From positions 62,001 through 126,000 of the forward strand of contig NZ_LZJC01000082.1 of the NCBI RefSeq assembly GCF_001666755.1: DNA of 64,000 nt, in the 5' to 3' direction. This DNA comes from Mycobacterium sp. E1214. Its GTDB lineage: Bacteria > Actinomycetota > Actinomycetes > Mycobacteriales > Mycobacteriaceae. Positions within the stretch are counted from its first letter, which is position 1. Each line of letters starts with the position of its first letter. A program made the position numbers and the translations under genes. This document shows, piece after piece, positions 1 to 8,538 of the stretch. A model generated the notes under the pieces. That model worked only from the letters and a program-made list of their open reading frames with translations. It ran no database searches and was not told the origin of the DNA.

Positions 1-99
1 GGTGGCCTCCGCCCCCTCGGTCAGGGCTTGATAGAAGGGGATGGCCCGGTCCAGGTCCTCGACGAGGACCCGTGCCAACACCGTGGTCACGTTGCCCAT
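1..99 (-). CDS. VOC/glyoxalase-fold protein, N-terminal fragment
   Basis: Only the first 33 codons lie in the window, and the gene continues past the left edge. The start is the ATG whose complement is at 97-99, 21 bases after the malic enzyme stop, so it is probably the next gene of the same minus-strand operon. The visible residues read LARVLVEDLDRAIPFYQAL. This is the typical first strand and helix of a vicinal-oxygen-chelate domain, with the characteristic 'D-x-x-R-A-x-x-F-Y' helix. VOC proteins include glyoxalases, dioxygenases and antibiotic-binding proteins, and the fragment is too short to choose among them. Confidence 0.6.
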   Translation of the reverse strand, partial: MGNVTTVLARVLVEDLDRAIPFYQALTEGAEAT

Positions 100-120
100 G
101 CTGTCTCCATTCTCATTCCC

Positions 121-1785
121 TCAGCGGTATCGGGGCGACCAGCGCGTGCGTGCGATGTGTTCGCTCAGCGCCATAGGGTCTTGGGCCGGCGCAACACCGT
201 CTTTGACCGCCTGTGCCGCAACCGCTTCGGCGATACGTATGGTGACGTCCGGTGTGTCGCGCAGCGACGGCAGCAACGGCGAAGCCGGGCTGGAAAATGC
301 AGGAGATTCTTCGCCGAGGGCCCGAGCGGCGGCCGCGACCATGGTGTCGGTCACCCGGGTGGCTTTGGCGGCGGTGACCGCGAGTCCGATCGCGGGAAAG
401 ATGTAGACATTGTTGCACTGCGCGACCTCGCGGCGAGATCCGTTGCGGTGCAACGAGCCGAATGGCGATCCGGTCGCGATCAGCGCGCGGCCGTCGGTCC
501 AACGGTCGAGCTCGTCGGGATGTGCCTCCGCGCGACTGGTCGGGTTGGACAGCGGGAAGATGATGGGGCGCTCGACTTTGCCGGCCATCTCTCGCACGAT
601 CGTCTCGTTGAACGCGCCCGCCGCCGACGACAGACCCAGCAGGACATCGACGTCCACGTGGCGCACGACGTCGGCGAGTTGCGCCGGCCGGGACAGGTTC
701 CACGATGCTACCCGCGCGGCCGGTTGGGCGTGACGGCGCTTGGCTTCGGAAAGCCCCGGACGGTCATCGGTCAGCAGACCGAATGAGTCGACCACCCAAA
801 GACGTTGCCGTGCAGCGCGTTCGGTTAAGCCAAGACTCATCAACTCGCGATGCAGCATGTCCATCACCCCGATGCCGGCCGACCCGGCGCCCAGCATCAC
901 GATGTCGAGTTCCGACAAGGGCCGGCCCACGACCCGGGCGGCACCGTGCAGGGCGCCCAGAGTCACTGCGGCGGTCCCTTGGATGTCGTCGTTGAAGGTC
1001 AGCATGGTGTCGCGATACCGGTCCAGGATGGGTTGGGCGTGGGTCGTCGCGAAGTCCTCCCACTGCAGCAGCACGTGGGGAAGCGTCTGCCGTACCGCGC
1101 TGACGAACATGTCGATGAAGTCGTCGTAGGCCTGGCCGTCGATGCGGCGGTGCCGCCAGCCCAGGTAATAGGGATCATCCAGGAGAACGGCGTTGTCGGT
1201 GCCCACGTCGAGCAGAATGGGAAGGGTCCGCCCCGGATCGATCCCCCCGATCAGGCTATAGAGCGAAAGCTTGCCGACCGGGATCCCCATGCCACCGATT
1301 CCCTGGTCTCCCAAGCCGAGGATCCGCTGGCCGTCGGTGACGACGATGACGTCGATGTCACGGTGCGGACGGTTGGCCAGGGCCTCGGCCAGGCGGTGAC
1401 GTTGCGGGTAGGAGAGGAACAGGCCTCGGGGGCGACGGTAGATGTTGCTGAACTGCTGGCAGGCTTCGCCGACGGTCGGGGTGTAGACGATCGGCAACGT
1501 TTCCACGATGTGTTCCTGCAGGACGCGGTAGAACAACGTCTCATTACGATCCTGCAGCGCCCGCAGGTAGGCGTGCTTGTCCAACGGTGTTGGGCGAGTG
1601 CTGAACTCGTGCCAGCAGTGCTCGACTTGCTGGTCGAGCGTCTTGACCGCGGTCGGCAGTAGGCCCATCAAACCCAGGCGGCTGCGCTCCTCATCGGTGT
1701 ACGCGGTGCCTTTGGTCAGGAGGGGATCGAAAAGCCGGGCGTACCCCCTGGGGTCGACATGCATTGCGTTGATTCCGTTCTCCAT
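121..1785 (-). CDS. mez: NAD-dependent malic enzyme
   Basis: A 554-residue malic enzyme that oxidatively decarboxylates malate to pyruvate, linking the TCA cycle to pyruvate and NAD(P)H supply in the cytosol. The family's N-terminal signature YTPTVGEAC lies near residue 100. The lysine-containing segment VVTDGQRILGLGDQG and the metal-site region NDDIQGTAAVTLG follow, then the Rossmann motif GAGSAGIGV, and SNPTSRAEA near the end. The length matches the single-domain bacterial enzymes of about 550 residues. I chose the ATG at 1785 rather than an upstream in-frame start at 1899, because the latter would run into the stop of the alcohol dehydrogenase gene and adds non-conserved residues. It lies 52 bases after that gene on the same strand, so co-transcription is likely. 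Confidence 0.93.
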   Translation of the reverse strand: MENGINAMHVDPRGYARLFDPLLTKGTAYTDEERSRLGLMGLLPTAVKTLDQQVEHCWHEFSTRPTPLDKHAYLRALQDRNETLFYRVLQEHIVETLPIVYTPTVGEACQQFSNIYRRPRGLFLSYPQRHRLAEALANRPHRDIDVIVVTDGQRILGLGDQGIGGMGIPVGKLSLYSLIGGIDPGRTLPILLDVGTDNAVLLDDPYYLGWRHRRIDGQAYDDFIDMFVSAVRQTLPHVLLQWEDFATTHAQPILDRYRDTMLTFNDDIQGTAAVTLGALHGAARVVGRPLSELDIVMLGAGSAGIGVMDMLHRELMSLGLTERAARQRLWVVDSFGLLTDDRPGLSEAKRRHAQPAARVASWNLSRPAQLADVVRHVDVDVLLGLSSAAGAFNETIVREMAGKVERPIIFPLSNPTSRAEAHPDELDRWTDGRALIATGSPFGSLHRNGSRREVAQCNNVYIFPAIGLAVTAAKATRVTDTMVAAAARALGEESPAFSSPASPLLPSLRDTPDVTIRIAEAVAAQAVKDGVAPAQDPMALSEHIARTRWSPRYR

Positions 1786-1837
1786 TATGGGCCCAGCGAA
1801 CCACGCAGCGCCGCCCGCGACGAGCCGTTCTTCCCTG

Positions 1838-2851
1838 TCAATCCGTGAGGAGCACTTTGATCGCGCGGCGTTGCGCCATGGCGTCGTAGCCTTCGGCAAC
1901 CCCCGACAGGGGCAGGGTCAGGTCGAAAACCCTGCCGGGGTTGATCTTTCCGTCGAGGACAAGCTCGATGAGCGAGGGCAGATATCGGCGAACGGGTGCG
2001 GTCCCCCCGCGCAGGCCCACCTGGCTGTGGAAGAGTTCGGTTGCAGGCACGCTGGTGTTCTGAGGGAGCCCGACGAAACCGATGGAGCCGCCCGGCCGGA
2101 CGGTGGCCAGCGCTTGCGCCATCGACTCCGCGGTGCCCACGCACTCCAGCACGCAGTCGGTTCCCAGACCCCCGGTCAGCTCCTTGACTTGTTGGGCGCC
2201 GTCGGCGCCGCGCTCGGCGACGATATCCGTGGCGCCGAATTCGACTGCCAGTGCTTGGCGTGAGTTGTGGCGGCTCATCATGATGATGCGTTCCGCGCCT
2301 TGGTGTGCTGCGGCCAGGACGCCGCACAGCCCGACCGCGCCGTCGCCGACCACCGTCACCGTGGAGCCGCGCCCCACATGCGCGGCCTCCGCGGCGTACC
2401 ACCCAGTGCCCATGACATCGGAGAGCGCCAGCAGGTTCGGGATATCTGTCGGACTCGGAGTGGTGGGAGTCGCTACCAGCGAACCATCCGCCCACGGCAC
2501 GCGCACCGCTTCGGCCTGACATCCGCGCATCATGGCTCCTTGCGGGCAGGACGACTGAGCGCCCGCCCGACACAACGCGCAGGTGTTGTCGCAGTAGCGA
2601 AACGGCCCTACGACGAAGTGGCCGGGCCTGACACTCGTGACGTCGTCACCGACCTCTTCCACCACTCCGCAGTACTCGTGCCCGATGGGCGTGGGCGCCG
2701 CGTCGCCGGCGTCGCGATACGCCCAGAGATCGGTGCCGCAGATGCAGCTGGCGGTGATGCGAACGACGGCATCGGTGCTCTCGCGCAATACGGGATCGGG
2801 AAGCTCTTCCAATCCGACGTGTCCGGTCCCGTGCAGTACCGCACCGCGCAT
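1838..2851 (-). CDS. zinc-dependent alcohol dehydrogenase (MDR family)
   Basis: A 337-residue medium-chain dehydrogenase/reductase that would oxidise an alcohol or reduce an aldehyde with NAD(P). The catalytic zinc ligands are visible in ITASCICGTDLWAYRD (Cys) and GHEYCGVVEEVGDDV (His-Glu). The structural zinc cysteines follow in CDNTCALCRAGAQSSC. The nucleotide-binding motif is VVGDGAVGLCG near the middle. The ATG at 2851 is preceded by a purine-rich GGAAAGGA, and an in-frame start 45 bases upstream has no such site. The gene sits between an MBL hydrolase and malic enzyme on the same strand. The substrate cannot be read from the sequence. Confidence 0.9.
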   Translation of the reverse strand: MRGAVLHGTGHVGLEELPDPVLRESTDAVVRITASCICGTDLWAYRDAGDAAPTPIGHEYCGVVEEVGDDVTSVRPGHFVVGPFRYCDNTCALCRAGAQSSCPQGAMMRGCQAEAVRVPWADGSLVATPTTPSPTDIPNLLALSDVMGTGWYAAEAAHVGRGSTVTVVGDGAVGLCGVLAAAHQGAERIIMMSRHNSRQALAVEFGATDIVAERGADGAQQVKELTGGLGTDCVLECVGTAESMAQALATVRPGGSIGFVGLPQNTSVPATELFHSQVGLRGGTAPVRRYLPSLIELVLDGKINPGRVFDLTLPLSGVAEGYDAMAQRRAIKVLLTD

Positions 2852-2908
2852 GCCCAATCCTTTCCGCGAGCTGATGTGTCGACACCTGGCGTGCAACGCC
2901 GGCGGCGA

Positions 2909-3730
2909 TCAACGAGTGGGGGGCACCGTGATTCCGGTCTCGACCCCGGGGGTAGTGAGAAGCAGCCGGTCGCCGAGGCCGCGCCGCGCGAACGCGGGCT
3001 CCAGCGCGTCGAGCTCTTCGGTCAGGTGCCCCCAACCGTCGGCGTGCAGCGGCACCACCACGGGACAACCGAGGATGGCGGCGGCTTCGGCGGCCTGGTC
3101 GGCACCGAAGGTGAGATAGGCGTCAAGCAAGGACGTTCGGGCGCGCCCGGCGAAGATCAGCGCAATATCGATAGGACCGGCGTGGTCGGCGATGTCGCGC
3201 ACCACCGACAGCGACGCGTTGTCGCCGCTGATATACACCGTCGGCAGTCCCGCGCCGCTCAGGACGAAGCCGCGCACCTCGCCGGTGAGGTGTTCGGTGC
3301 CGACCGGGCCGTGCTGCGCAGGTACCCCGGTGACTTTGAGTTCACCACCGTCGGGGCGAATCAGAATGTGGCTGCGCCACAACGGTAATTCGCGTGTGTT
3401 GCCCCCGAGTCGTTCCGCGGCCGCCTTGGTGCTCAACACCAGCGGCGCCGCCCGCAGCACCTCCCGGCCCGCGTCGTCAAGGTTGTCCGGGTGCTGGTCG
3501 TGGGACAGCAGGACCGCATCGATGACGCCTATGTCGCGGGGTTCGATGGCCGGTCCAACGGTTTTCGTCAAGACTCGCCGGCCGATCGGGTGATCCCCGG
3601 GCTGGTCGAAGGTGGGGTCGGTCAGTAGGTTCAATCCGCCCATGCTCACGATTGCGGTGGGGCCGCCGACCGTCCGAAGCGTGACGGCCGCCAGACCCGT
3701 ACCCGAGACCGCCGCCAAAGACGTTGCCAT
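2909..3730 (-). CDS. MBL-fold metal-dependent hydrolase
   Basis: A 273-residue protein of the metallo-beta-lactamase fold, UlaG-like branch, which hydrolyses phosphoester, lactone or similar bonds using bound metal. The first metal motif reads LLSHDQHPDNLDDAG, further histidines occur in PAQHGPVGTEH and VVPLHADGWGHL, and YISGDNASL supplies an aspartate. The first motif departs from the textbook HxHxDH arrangement, though related proteins often read SHDHHxDN. No signal peptide is evident beyond a mildly hydrophobic N-terminus, so the protein is probably cytosolic. It precedes the alcohol dehydrogenase by 57 bases on the same strand. Confidence 0.8.
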   Translation of the reverse strand: MATSLAAVSGTGLAAVTLRTVGGPTAIVSMGGLNLLTDPTFDQPGDHPIGRRVLTKTVGPAIEPRDIGVIDAVLLSHDQHPDNLDDAGREVLRAAPLVLSTKAAAERLGGNTRELPLWRSHILIRPDGGELKVTGVPAQHGPVGTEHLTGEVRGFVLSGAGLPTVYISGDNASLSVVRDIADHAGPIDIALIFAGRARTSLLDAYLTFGADQAAEAAAILGCPVVVPLHADGWGHLTEELDALEPAFARRGLGDRLLLTTPGVETGITVPPTR

Positions 3731-3837
3731 GCCTACATTGTTGGCACAGCGCTGCCGTCAACGTGAGACATGCGGTGGCACAAAATGGGCGATTCCGGCC
3801 ACAGCGACAAGATGCGCGGCTTCCGCGGCCCGCGGCC

Positions 3838-4851
3838 TCAGCACGACGGGCGCAACTGCTCACCGTTCGAGAAGCGTTGCCGCTCGGCGACTCTTGCGCG
3901 CGCGTTCAGCCGATACTGCAGGGGGCTGATGCCGAAGTGGCGGCGGAAATGGCGGCGGAGTGCCACTCCGTTGGTGAATCCCGACTGTTGAGCGATGTCG
4001 TCGATCGAGCTGTCACCGTCCTCCAAGAGGCGCTGGGCGGCCAGTACGCGTTGATAGAGCACCCACTGCAGCGCCGACATGCCGGTGACCGTGCGAAATT
4101 GGCGGTCGAAGTTGCGCCTGCTCATCATTGCCCGCCGGGCGAGCGCGTCGACGTCCAGAGGCTCGGCGATGTGCTGCACGGCGTAGGCCATGATCTCGGT
4201 AAACGTCTTGGCCGGCTGGGGTAACGGCAACACGTTGTCAACGACTTGCGCCTGCGTTCCGTTGCGGCGCGGCGGCATGGCCATCCGCCGGGCGATGGCC
4301 GCCGATGCGCGGGCACCCCACTGCCGGGCGACCAGGTGCAAGCAGGCATCGAGCGCCGCGCCGGTGCCGGCGCCGGTCACGATGTCGCCGTCGTCGATGA
4401 ACAGCACATCGGGATCCACCGAGACCTTGGGATACATCGCGGCCAGCGTTGGCGCGTAGAACCAGTGGGTGGCCGCGCGACGGCCGTCGAGCAGCCCGGT
4501 GGCGGCCAGCACAAAGCCACCCAGACAGAAGCTGACCAGCGTCGCGCCGCCCGCGTGCGCCGCCCGAATTGCATCGAGGGCTTGCTGCGGCGGGCGCTCT
4601 CGGACGTCGCGCCAACTCGGCAGCATGATGATCGACGCCTCGGCCAGAGCTTCGAGACCGTAAGGGGCCGTGACGATCAGGCCCCCCGTCGTGGTGAGGG
4701 GTCCCTCTTCGCCGGCGACAGGAAGGAACCGAAACTTGGGCGCCCCCGTGGACGATCGATCCATGCCGAAGACGCTCATCGGCACCGAGGTCTCGAACAT
4801 CGGTGCGCGGTCGAAGATGACCAGGGCGACCGCTGATGGGTCTCGCACCAT
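3838..4851 (-). CDS. GlxA/FtrA-type transcriptional regulator (DJ-1 domain plus AraC HTH)
   Basis: A 337-residue regulator. Residues about 8-190 form a DJ-1/PfpI-like sensing domain containing FCLGGFVLAATGLLDG, with the nucleophile-elbow cysteine present. Residues about 230-325 form an AraC-type double helix-turn-helix with LARRAMMSRRNFDRQF and IDDIAQQSGFTNGVALRRHF. Proteins of this architecture usually activate a neighbouring catabolic operon in response to a small amide or nitrogen metabolite. The start ATG at 4851 has a perfect AGGAGG just upstream. It is divergent from the DJ-1/PfpI gene at 5303 and upstream of the MBL-ADH-malic enzyme block, either of which could be its target, as could the aldoxime dehydratase-nitrilase operon. 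Confidence 0.88.
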   Translation of the reverse strand: MVRDPSAVALVIFDRAPMFETSVPMSVFGMDRSSTGAPKFRFLPVAGEEGPLTTTGGLIVTAPYGLEALAEASIIMLPSWRDVRERPPQQALDAIRAAHAGGATLVSFCLGGFVLAATGLLDGRRAATHWFYAPTLAAMYPKVSVDPDVLFIDDGDIVTGAGTGAALDACLHLVARQWGARASAAIARRMAMPPRRNGTQAQVVDNVLPLPQPAKTFTEIMAYAVQHIAEPLDVDALARRAMMSRRNFDRQFRTVTGMSALQWVLYQRVLAAQRLLEDGDSSIDDIAQQSGFTNGVALRRHFRRHFGISPLQYRLNARARVAERQRFSNGEQLRPSC

Positions 4852-5302
4852 GAGGAGCCTCCTACGCGCGGTTGTCGATCTCGCGGCGGCCCGAGAGCCG
4901 CGTACTTCAGGCCACTAGTTTAGCTGCCGCCGTCCGCCACGCGACACCGTTGGTGGTGGCCCACCCGATCCGCGATTACCCGCATCGGCCCAGCTCGCAG
5001 TTCATTTTGAGGTGTGCGACCAGCGGCTGGAGCCGGCGGACAGGCTCGGCCGCATTTCGATCAGTTTCGGCCACACCGTCGACATCGTCGCGCCGTGATT
5101 CACCAGAGGGGGTCACGTGTTCGACGGCTTGAAGTGATCGAAACTCGCGTGAATCGCTACTCCCGGAACGCAATTGGACGCCGTACGTTCGTCGGAGGTG
5201 GAGCGACGTGGCGTTAAGGCCACACGCGAAACCGCGCGGCCCCGGGGCTGCCGGGTCGGTGCTTCACCACCCGTTGCGGCCGAGCATCAGCAAGGAGAAC
5301 TC
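4852..5302. other. divergent intergenic region between the GlxA-type regulator and the PfpI gene
   Basis: No convincing gene lies in these 451 bases. The only notable element is a pair of inverted copies of TTTCGATCA, one near 5056-5064 and its complement TGATCGAAA near 5136-5144, about 80 bases apart. These could be operator half-sites for the divergent regulator, but that is a guess. The ribosome-binding site AAGGAG of the PfpI gene is at 5292-5297. Confidence 0.4.
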
Positions 5303-5983
5303 ATGAAGTTGTTGTTTGTCGTCACCTCGCACGACCAGCTCGGCGACAGTGGCGTGCAGACCGGTCTGTGGTACGAAGAGCTCGCCGCTCCCTACTACGT
5401 CTTCACCGACGCCGGCCACCAGGTGACGATCGCGTCACCGAAGGGCGGTAAGCCCCCTGTCGACCCGCGAAGCACCAACCCGCCCTTCGACGCGCCGGTG
5501 TGTCACCGCTTCGATGCGGACGCGACAGCCCAGGCGGCGTTGGCGGACACCGCGGTGCTCGCATCGGTCGCTGCGGAGGACTTCGACGCCATCTTCTATC
5601 CGGGCGGTCACGGGCCGATGTTTGACGTCGTGGAAGACAAGTCGTCGATTGCCCTGATCGAAGCGTTCTACGCCGCAGGCAAATACGTGGCCAGCGTGTG
5701 CCACGGTCCAGGGTCGCTGCGCCGCACCCAAACCCCCGACGGGCAGCCCCTGGTCGCCGGCAGACACGTCACAGGTTTCACCAACGCCGAAGAAGTGGAT
5801 TCCAAGGCGCTCGACGACGTGCCCTTCCTCATCGAAGACGAGTTCGTCCGGCTGGGCGGGATTTTCGAGAAGGTCGCGAACTGGCAACCCCACGTCGTGA
5901 TCGATGGTCAGCTCATCACCGGCCAGAATCCCGGTTCGGCCCAGGGCGTCGCGGAAGCGTTGCTGGCTCAGCTCACCCAGTGA
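5303..5983 (+). CDS. DJ-1/PfpI family protein, Hsp31-like
   Basis: A 226-residue type 1 glutamine amidotransferase-fold protein of the DJ-1/PfpI superfamily. The nucleophile elbow is ASVCHGPGSL with Cys133 and His134, and a partner acidic residue is available in LWYEEL near residue 25. The length and the sequence around FYPGGHGPMFD resemble Hsp31/glyoxalase III-type members, which detoxify methylglyoxal or act as chaperones. The ATG at 5303 is preceded by AAGGAG, which outweighs longer in-frame starts upstream. It is followed 42 bases later by an NTF2-like gene on the same strand. Which reaction it performs is not determinable here. Confidence 0.87.
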   Translation: MKLLFVVTSHDQLGDSGVQTGLWYEELAAPYYVFTDAGHQVTIASPKGGKPPVDPRSTNPPFDAPVCHRFDADATAQAALADTAVLASVAAEDFDAIFYPGGHGPMFDVVEDKSSIALIEAFYAAGKYVASVCHGPGSLRRTQTPDGQPLVAGRHVTGFTNAEEVDSKALDDVPFLIEDEFVRLGGIFEKVANWQPHVVIDGQLITGQNPGSAQGVAEALLAQLTQ

Positions 5984-6025
5984 CCGGATCGACCGGCCCG
6001 CCCCTCTCGCCGCAAGGAGTTCCGC

Positions 6026-6427
6026 GTGCCACGAACGTACGACGATCGCTACCGCATCGGCGAGGCGTTCGCCATGGCCCTCAACAGCAGGGACGTCGAC
6101 GCCATCCGGGCTGCTGTCAGCGACGGCTGCCGGTGGGTCTTACCGAGTAACGGTGCCAACCCGACCTTGGGCACCAAGGTCGGCCCCGATGCGCTCGTCG
6201 AGCGACTGGCCGTGCTGAACGAGGCGCAGCTCAACCTGTTCGTCGAGCATGTCTGCGTCAACGCGCACGGCGACATCGCGCTGATCTTCCACAATTGGGG
6301 GATTCAGGGGGAGCGGCGCATCGACGAGCATTTGGCCACGACGCTCACGGTCGACCCGGACGGCAAGATCACCGAGATCGTGTCATACCTCAGCGATATT
6401 GACGCGCTGTTCGCGTACTTCGCCTAG
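6026..6427 (+). CDS. SnoaL/NTF2-like small protein
   Basis: A 133-residue protein with the NTF2-like (SnoaL-type) pattern: an N-terminal helix RIGEAFAMALNSRDVDAI, a WVLP strand, and C-terminal strands ending DPDGKITEIVSYLSDIDAL. Such cone-shaped folds serve as isomerases, dehydratases or ligand binders. Function cannot be assigned from the sequence. It uses GTG at 6026, with AAGGAG 7 bases upstream, and is probably co-transcribed with the PfpI gene. Its stop codon overlaps the stop of the convergent nitrilase gene within the tetranucleotide CTAG at 6424-6427. Confidence 0.75.
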   Translation: MPRTYDDRYRIGEAFAMALNSRDVDAIRAAVSDGCRWVLPSNGANPTLGTKVGPDALVERLAVLNEAQLNLFVEHVCVNAHGDIALIFHNWGIQGERRIDEHLATTLTVDPDGKITEIVSYLSDIDALFAYFA

Positions 6428-7416
6428 CCGATCGGCGGCGAATGATGTTCGCGTTCCTGCGCTTCCGTCGTGTTCTCCGGCGTGACGTCGTTCGTCGATC
6501 GGACGGCCTGCTGTGCCGTCCGGTTGATCGACAGGTGGAAGATGTCGGGTCGCGAGTAGTGACCCACCACGTCGAAGTCGTATTTGGCGCGTACGATGTC
6601 GTCCAGATCTAGATCCGCGACCAGTACGGTTTCCTCGTCGTACACCGGCCCGGCCAGGACGTCGCCCAGTGGGCCGATGATCGAACTGCCGCCGTTGGAA
6701 ACGAGCGTCTCCGGGTCGTCACCGAATGCGCGGGGATGATCGGCGGGGAAGTCCTTGACCCGCATCACCTGGTTGGCCGCCAAGACGAAACAGCGTCCTT
6801 CCTGGGCGATGTGTCGCATCGTTGCGTGGTGACTGTCCAGGCCGACAGCGGTTGGTGCGCAATAGATCTGGATGCCCTGTTCGTACATCGCCAGCCGCGC
6901 GGTCGGCATCAGATTCTCCCAACACAGCACCGCACCCAGCCGGCCGGCGTCGGTGTCGTACACCGCCATCGTCGAGCCGTCACCGAATCCCCACACCAGG
7001 CGTTCGGCGGCGGTGGGCATCAGCTTGCGGCGCTTGCCCAGCAGGGAACCATCGGGAGCGAAGTACAGCGCGCTGCAATACAACGTGGACCCGCCCCGCT
7101 CGATGGCGCCGATCACCAGGTAGCTGCGGTGGCGACGAGCGATCTGCCCCAGCCGGTCGGTGTCTGCGCCCGGCACGTCGATGGCGGCCTTGAAGTAGCG
7201 AAGATACTCGTCGCGGCCCTCGCGGGATCGCTGCCCGACGACAGCGCCGAAGTGGCTGCCCTTGGGGTAGCCACCGATGAACGCTTCGGGAAACACTGCC
7301 ACCCGGGCATCGTTCTCGGCGGCGCGTGCCGCCCAGTGGTCGACTAATTCGATGGCACCGCAACGATCGAAGGGTGTGGTTCCGGCTTGAATCACCGCGG
7401 CGCGGGTAACGGTCAC
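6424..7416 (-). CDS. nitrilase (carbon-nitrogen hydrolase family)
   Basis: A 330-residue nitrilase that hydrolyses a nitrile to the carboxylic acid and ammonia. The catalytic triad of the superfamily is visible: Glu44 in VFPEAFIGGYPKG, Lys131 in GKRRKLMPT, and Cys165 in GAVLCWENLMP. The context EAFIGGYPKG and CWENLMP marks a true nitrilase rather than an amidase. The GTG start at 7416 has a strong AGGAGG that overlaps the stop of the upstream aldoxime dehydratase gene, so the two are certainly one operon with translational coupling. Together they would carry out aldoxime to nitrile to acid conversion. The stop overlaps that of the convergent NTF2-like gene. Confidence 0.93.
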   Translation of the reverse strand: MTVTRAAVIQAGTTPFDRCGAIELVDHWAARAAENDARVAVFPEAFIGGYPKGSHFGAVVGQRSREGRDEYLRYFKAAIDVPGADTDRLGQIARRHRSYLVIGAIERGGSTLYCSALYFAPDGSLLGKRRKLMPTAAERLVWGFGDGSTMAVYDTDAGRLGAVLCWENLMPTARLAMYEQGIQIYCAPTAVGLDSHHATMRHIAQEGRCFVLAANQVMRVKDFPADHPRAFGDDPETLVSNGGSSIIGPLGDVLAGPVYDEETVLVADLDLDDIVRAKYDFDVVGHYSRPDIFHLSINRTAQQAVRSTNDVTPENTTEAQEREHHSPPIG

Positions 7417-7425
7417 GACGTCCTC

Positions 7426-8538
7426 CTAAACGGTGTCCAGCGACGCCAGCGTCGCCGTGGGTCGGTCGGTGGTTGGCCGCGCCGGCATCAGTAACGACCC
7501 CACCCGAGTCATCCCGGTGCCCGGTGCGCAGTTGATGTATTCGAAACGGTTGTTGGCGGGCAACGCGAAGGCCTCGTGCCAGGTGATGACGTCGCGGCGC
7601 GGGCCGTACTTGTGACCCATCGCGATCTGATGGTCGTAGATGGCGTGATGCGTCGGGTGGTCGGCGGCCCACGATTCCAGGCCGGCGTAATCCTGGAATA
7701 CCGCATACACCGACGTTTCGCGGCGTGGGGTGAAGTCGTCGTCGACGTTGGTCAGCTGCCGCAGGTACACACATCCCGTGTCGGGGTGATGCACCAGGTA
7801 GTCCATTCCGCGGTCGAGCTTGGGCCGCAACGCGTCCTCGTAGTCCTTGGCCTGTTCCGGTTCGGAGTCGTGCCAGTACTGCCCGGAGCGCATCACCAGC
7901 GTGTTGAGCGGCAGGAAGCTGAGCAGACGGCGCCCGCGCGGGTCGATGGCGTCGTCGTAGTGCACCGCCACCCCGAGAGGGGACTCGATCTCGTCGACCG
8001 CGGTGATCGGGATTCGGTCCCGCGCGGCGCCGCTGTAGCCGTTGTTGGTGATCTTGACGATTTCGGTGTCCGGGGTGCGGCCCAGTCCGATGCGATAGTC
8101 GCTCTTCGAAAAGATGGTTTCGTGACGGTCGTACGGGCACACGATCGTTTCGCGCCAGTATCCGACGGTCTCGCGTTCCCGGTCGACGGAGCCCCACCAC
8201 GGCGCGAGACCGGCCCGCACCCACCACCATCCGTGCGCCGAGGTGGAGGTCCAGTACGCGACCACGACGGTGGCCGGTTGTCCCGCCTCGTCGCGCGGGC
8301 ACACCATGACTTCGAACGCTTCCGGGCCGTGCGGGCGCCCGAAAGCCTCGCGTAAGCGCGCCACGAACTCCACCGACGCGGGACTGTCCGGTGCGGCGCC
8401 CTGCACCGCGAACCAGTCGGAGACCAGTTCGGGCACCGGCCGTCGCCACCTCAAGGAAAATCGAACGGACGGCGGGGTGAAGTTGGGGGGTCGGCGCGCG
8501 GCCACGGTGCGCTCATAGGTCGGCTCGAAAATGTCCAT
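7426..8538 (-). CDS. oxd: aldoxime dehydratase (phenylacetaldoxime dehydratase family), heme enzyme
   Basis: A 370-residue protein of the aldoxime dehydratase family, which uses ferrous heme to dehydrate an aldoxime to a nitrile. Characterised members are about 353 residues. Residues matching the known active site can be seen: His297 in HPTHHAIY as probable proximal heme ligand, His321 in ITWHEAFAL as the probable distal catalytic His, Ser218 in VMRSGQYW, and an arginine in AARDRIP. These lie within a few positions of the numbering reported for the Rhodococcus enzyme (His299, His320, Ser219, Arg178), as I recall it. I used the ATG at 8538 because GAGGAG lies just upstream, and a longer frame exists without one. 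The nitrilase follows directly. Confidence 0.92.
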   Translation of the reverse strand: MDIFEPTYERTVAARRPPNFTPPSVRFSLRWRRPVPELVSDWFAVQGAAPDSPASVEFVARLREAFGRPHGPEAFEVMVCPRDEAGQPATVVVAYWTSTSAHGWWWVRAGLAPWWGSVDRERETVGYWRETIVCPYDRHETIFSKSDYRIGLGRTPDTEIVKITNNGYSGAARDRIPITAVDEIESPLGVAVHYDDAIDPRGRRLLSFLPLNTLVMRSGQYWHDSEPEQAKDYEDALRPKLDRGMDYLVHHPDTGCVYLRQLTNVDDDFTPRRETSVYAVFQDYAGLESWAADHPTHHAIYDHQIAMGHKYGPRRDVITWHEAFALPANNRFEYINCAPGTGMTRVGSLLMPARPTTDRPTATLASLDTV

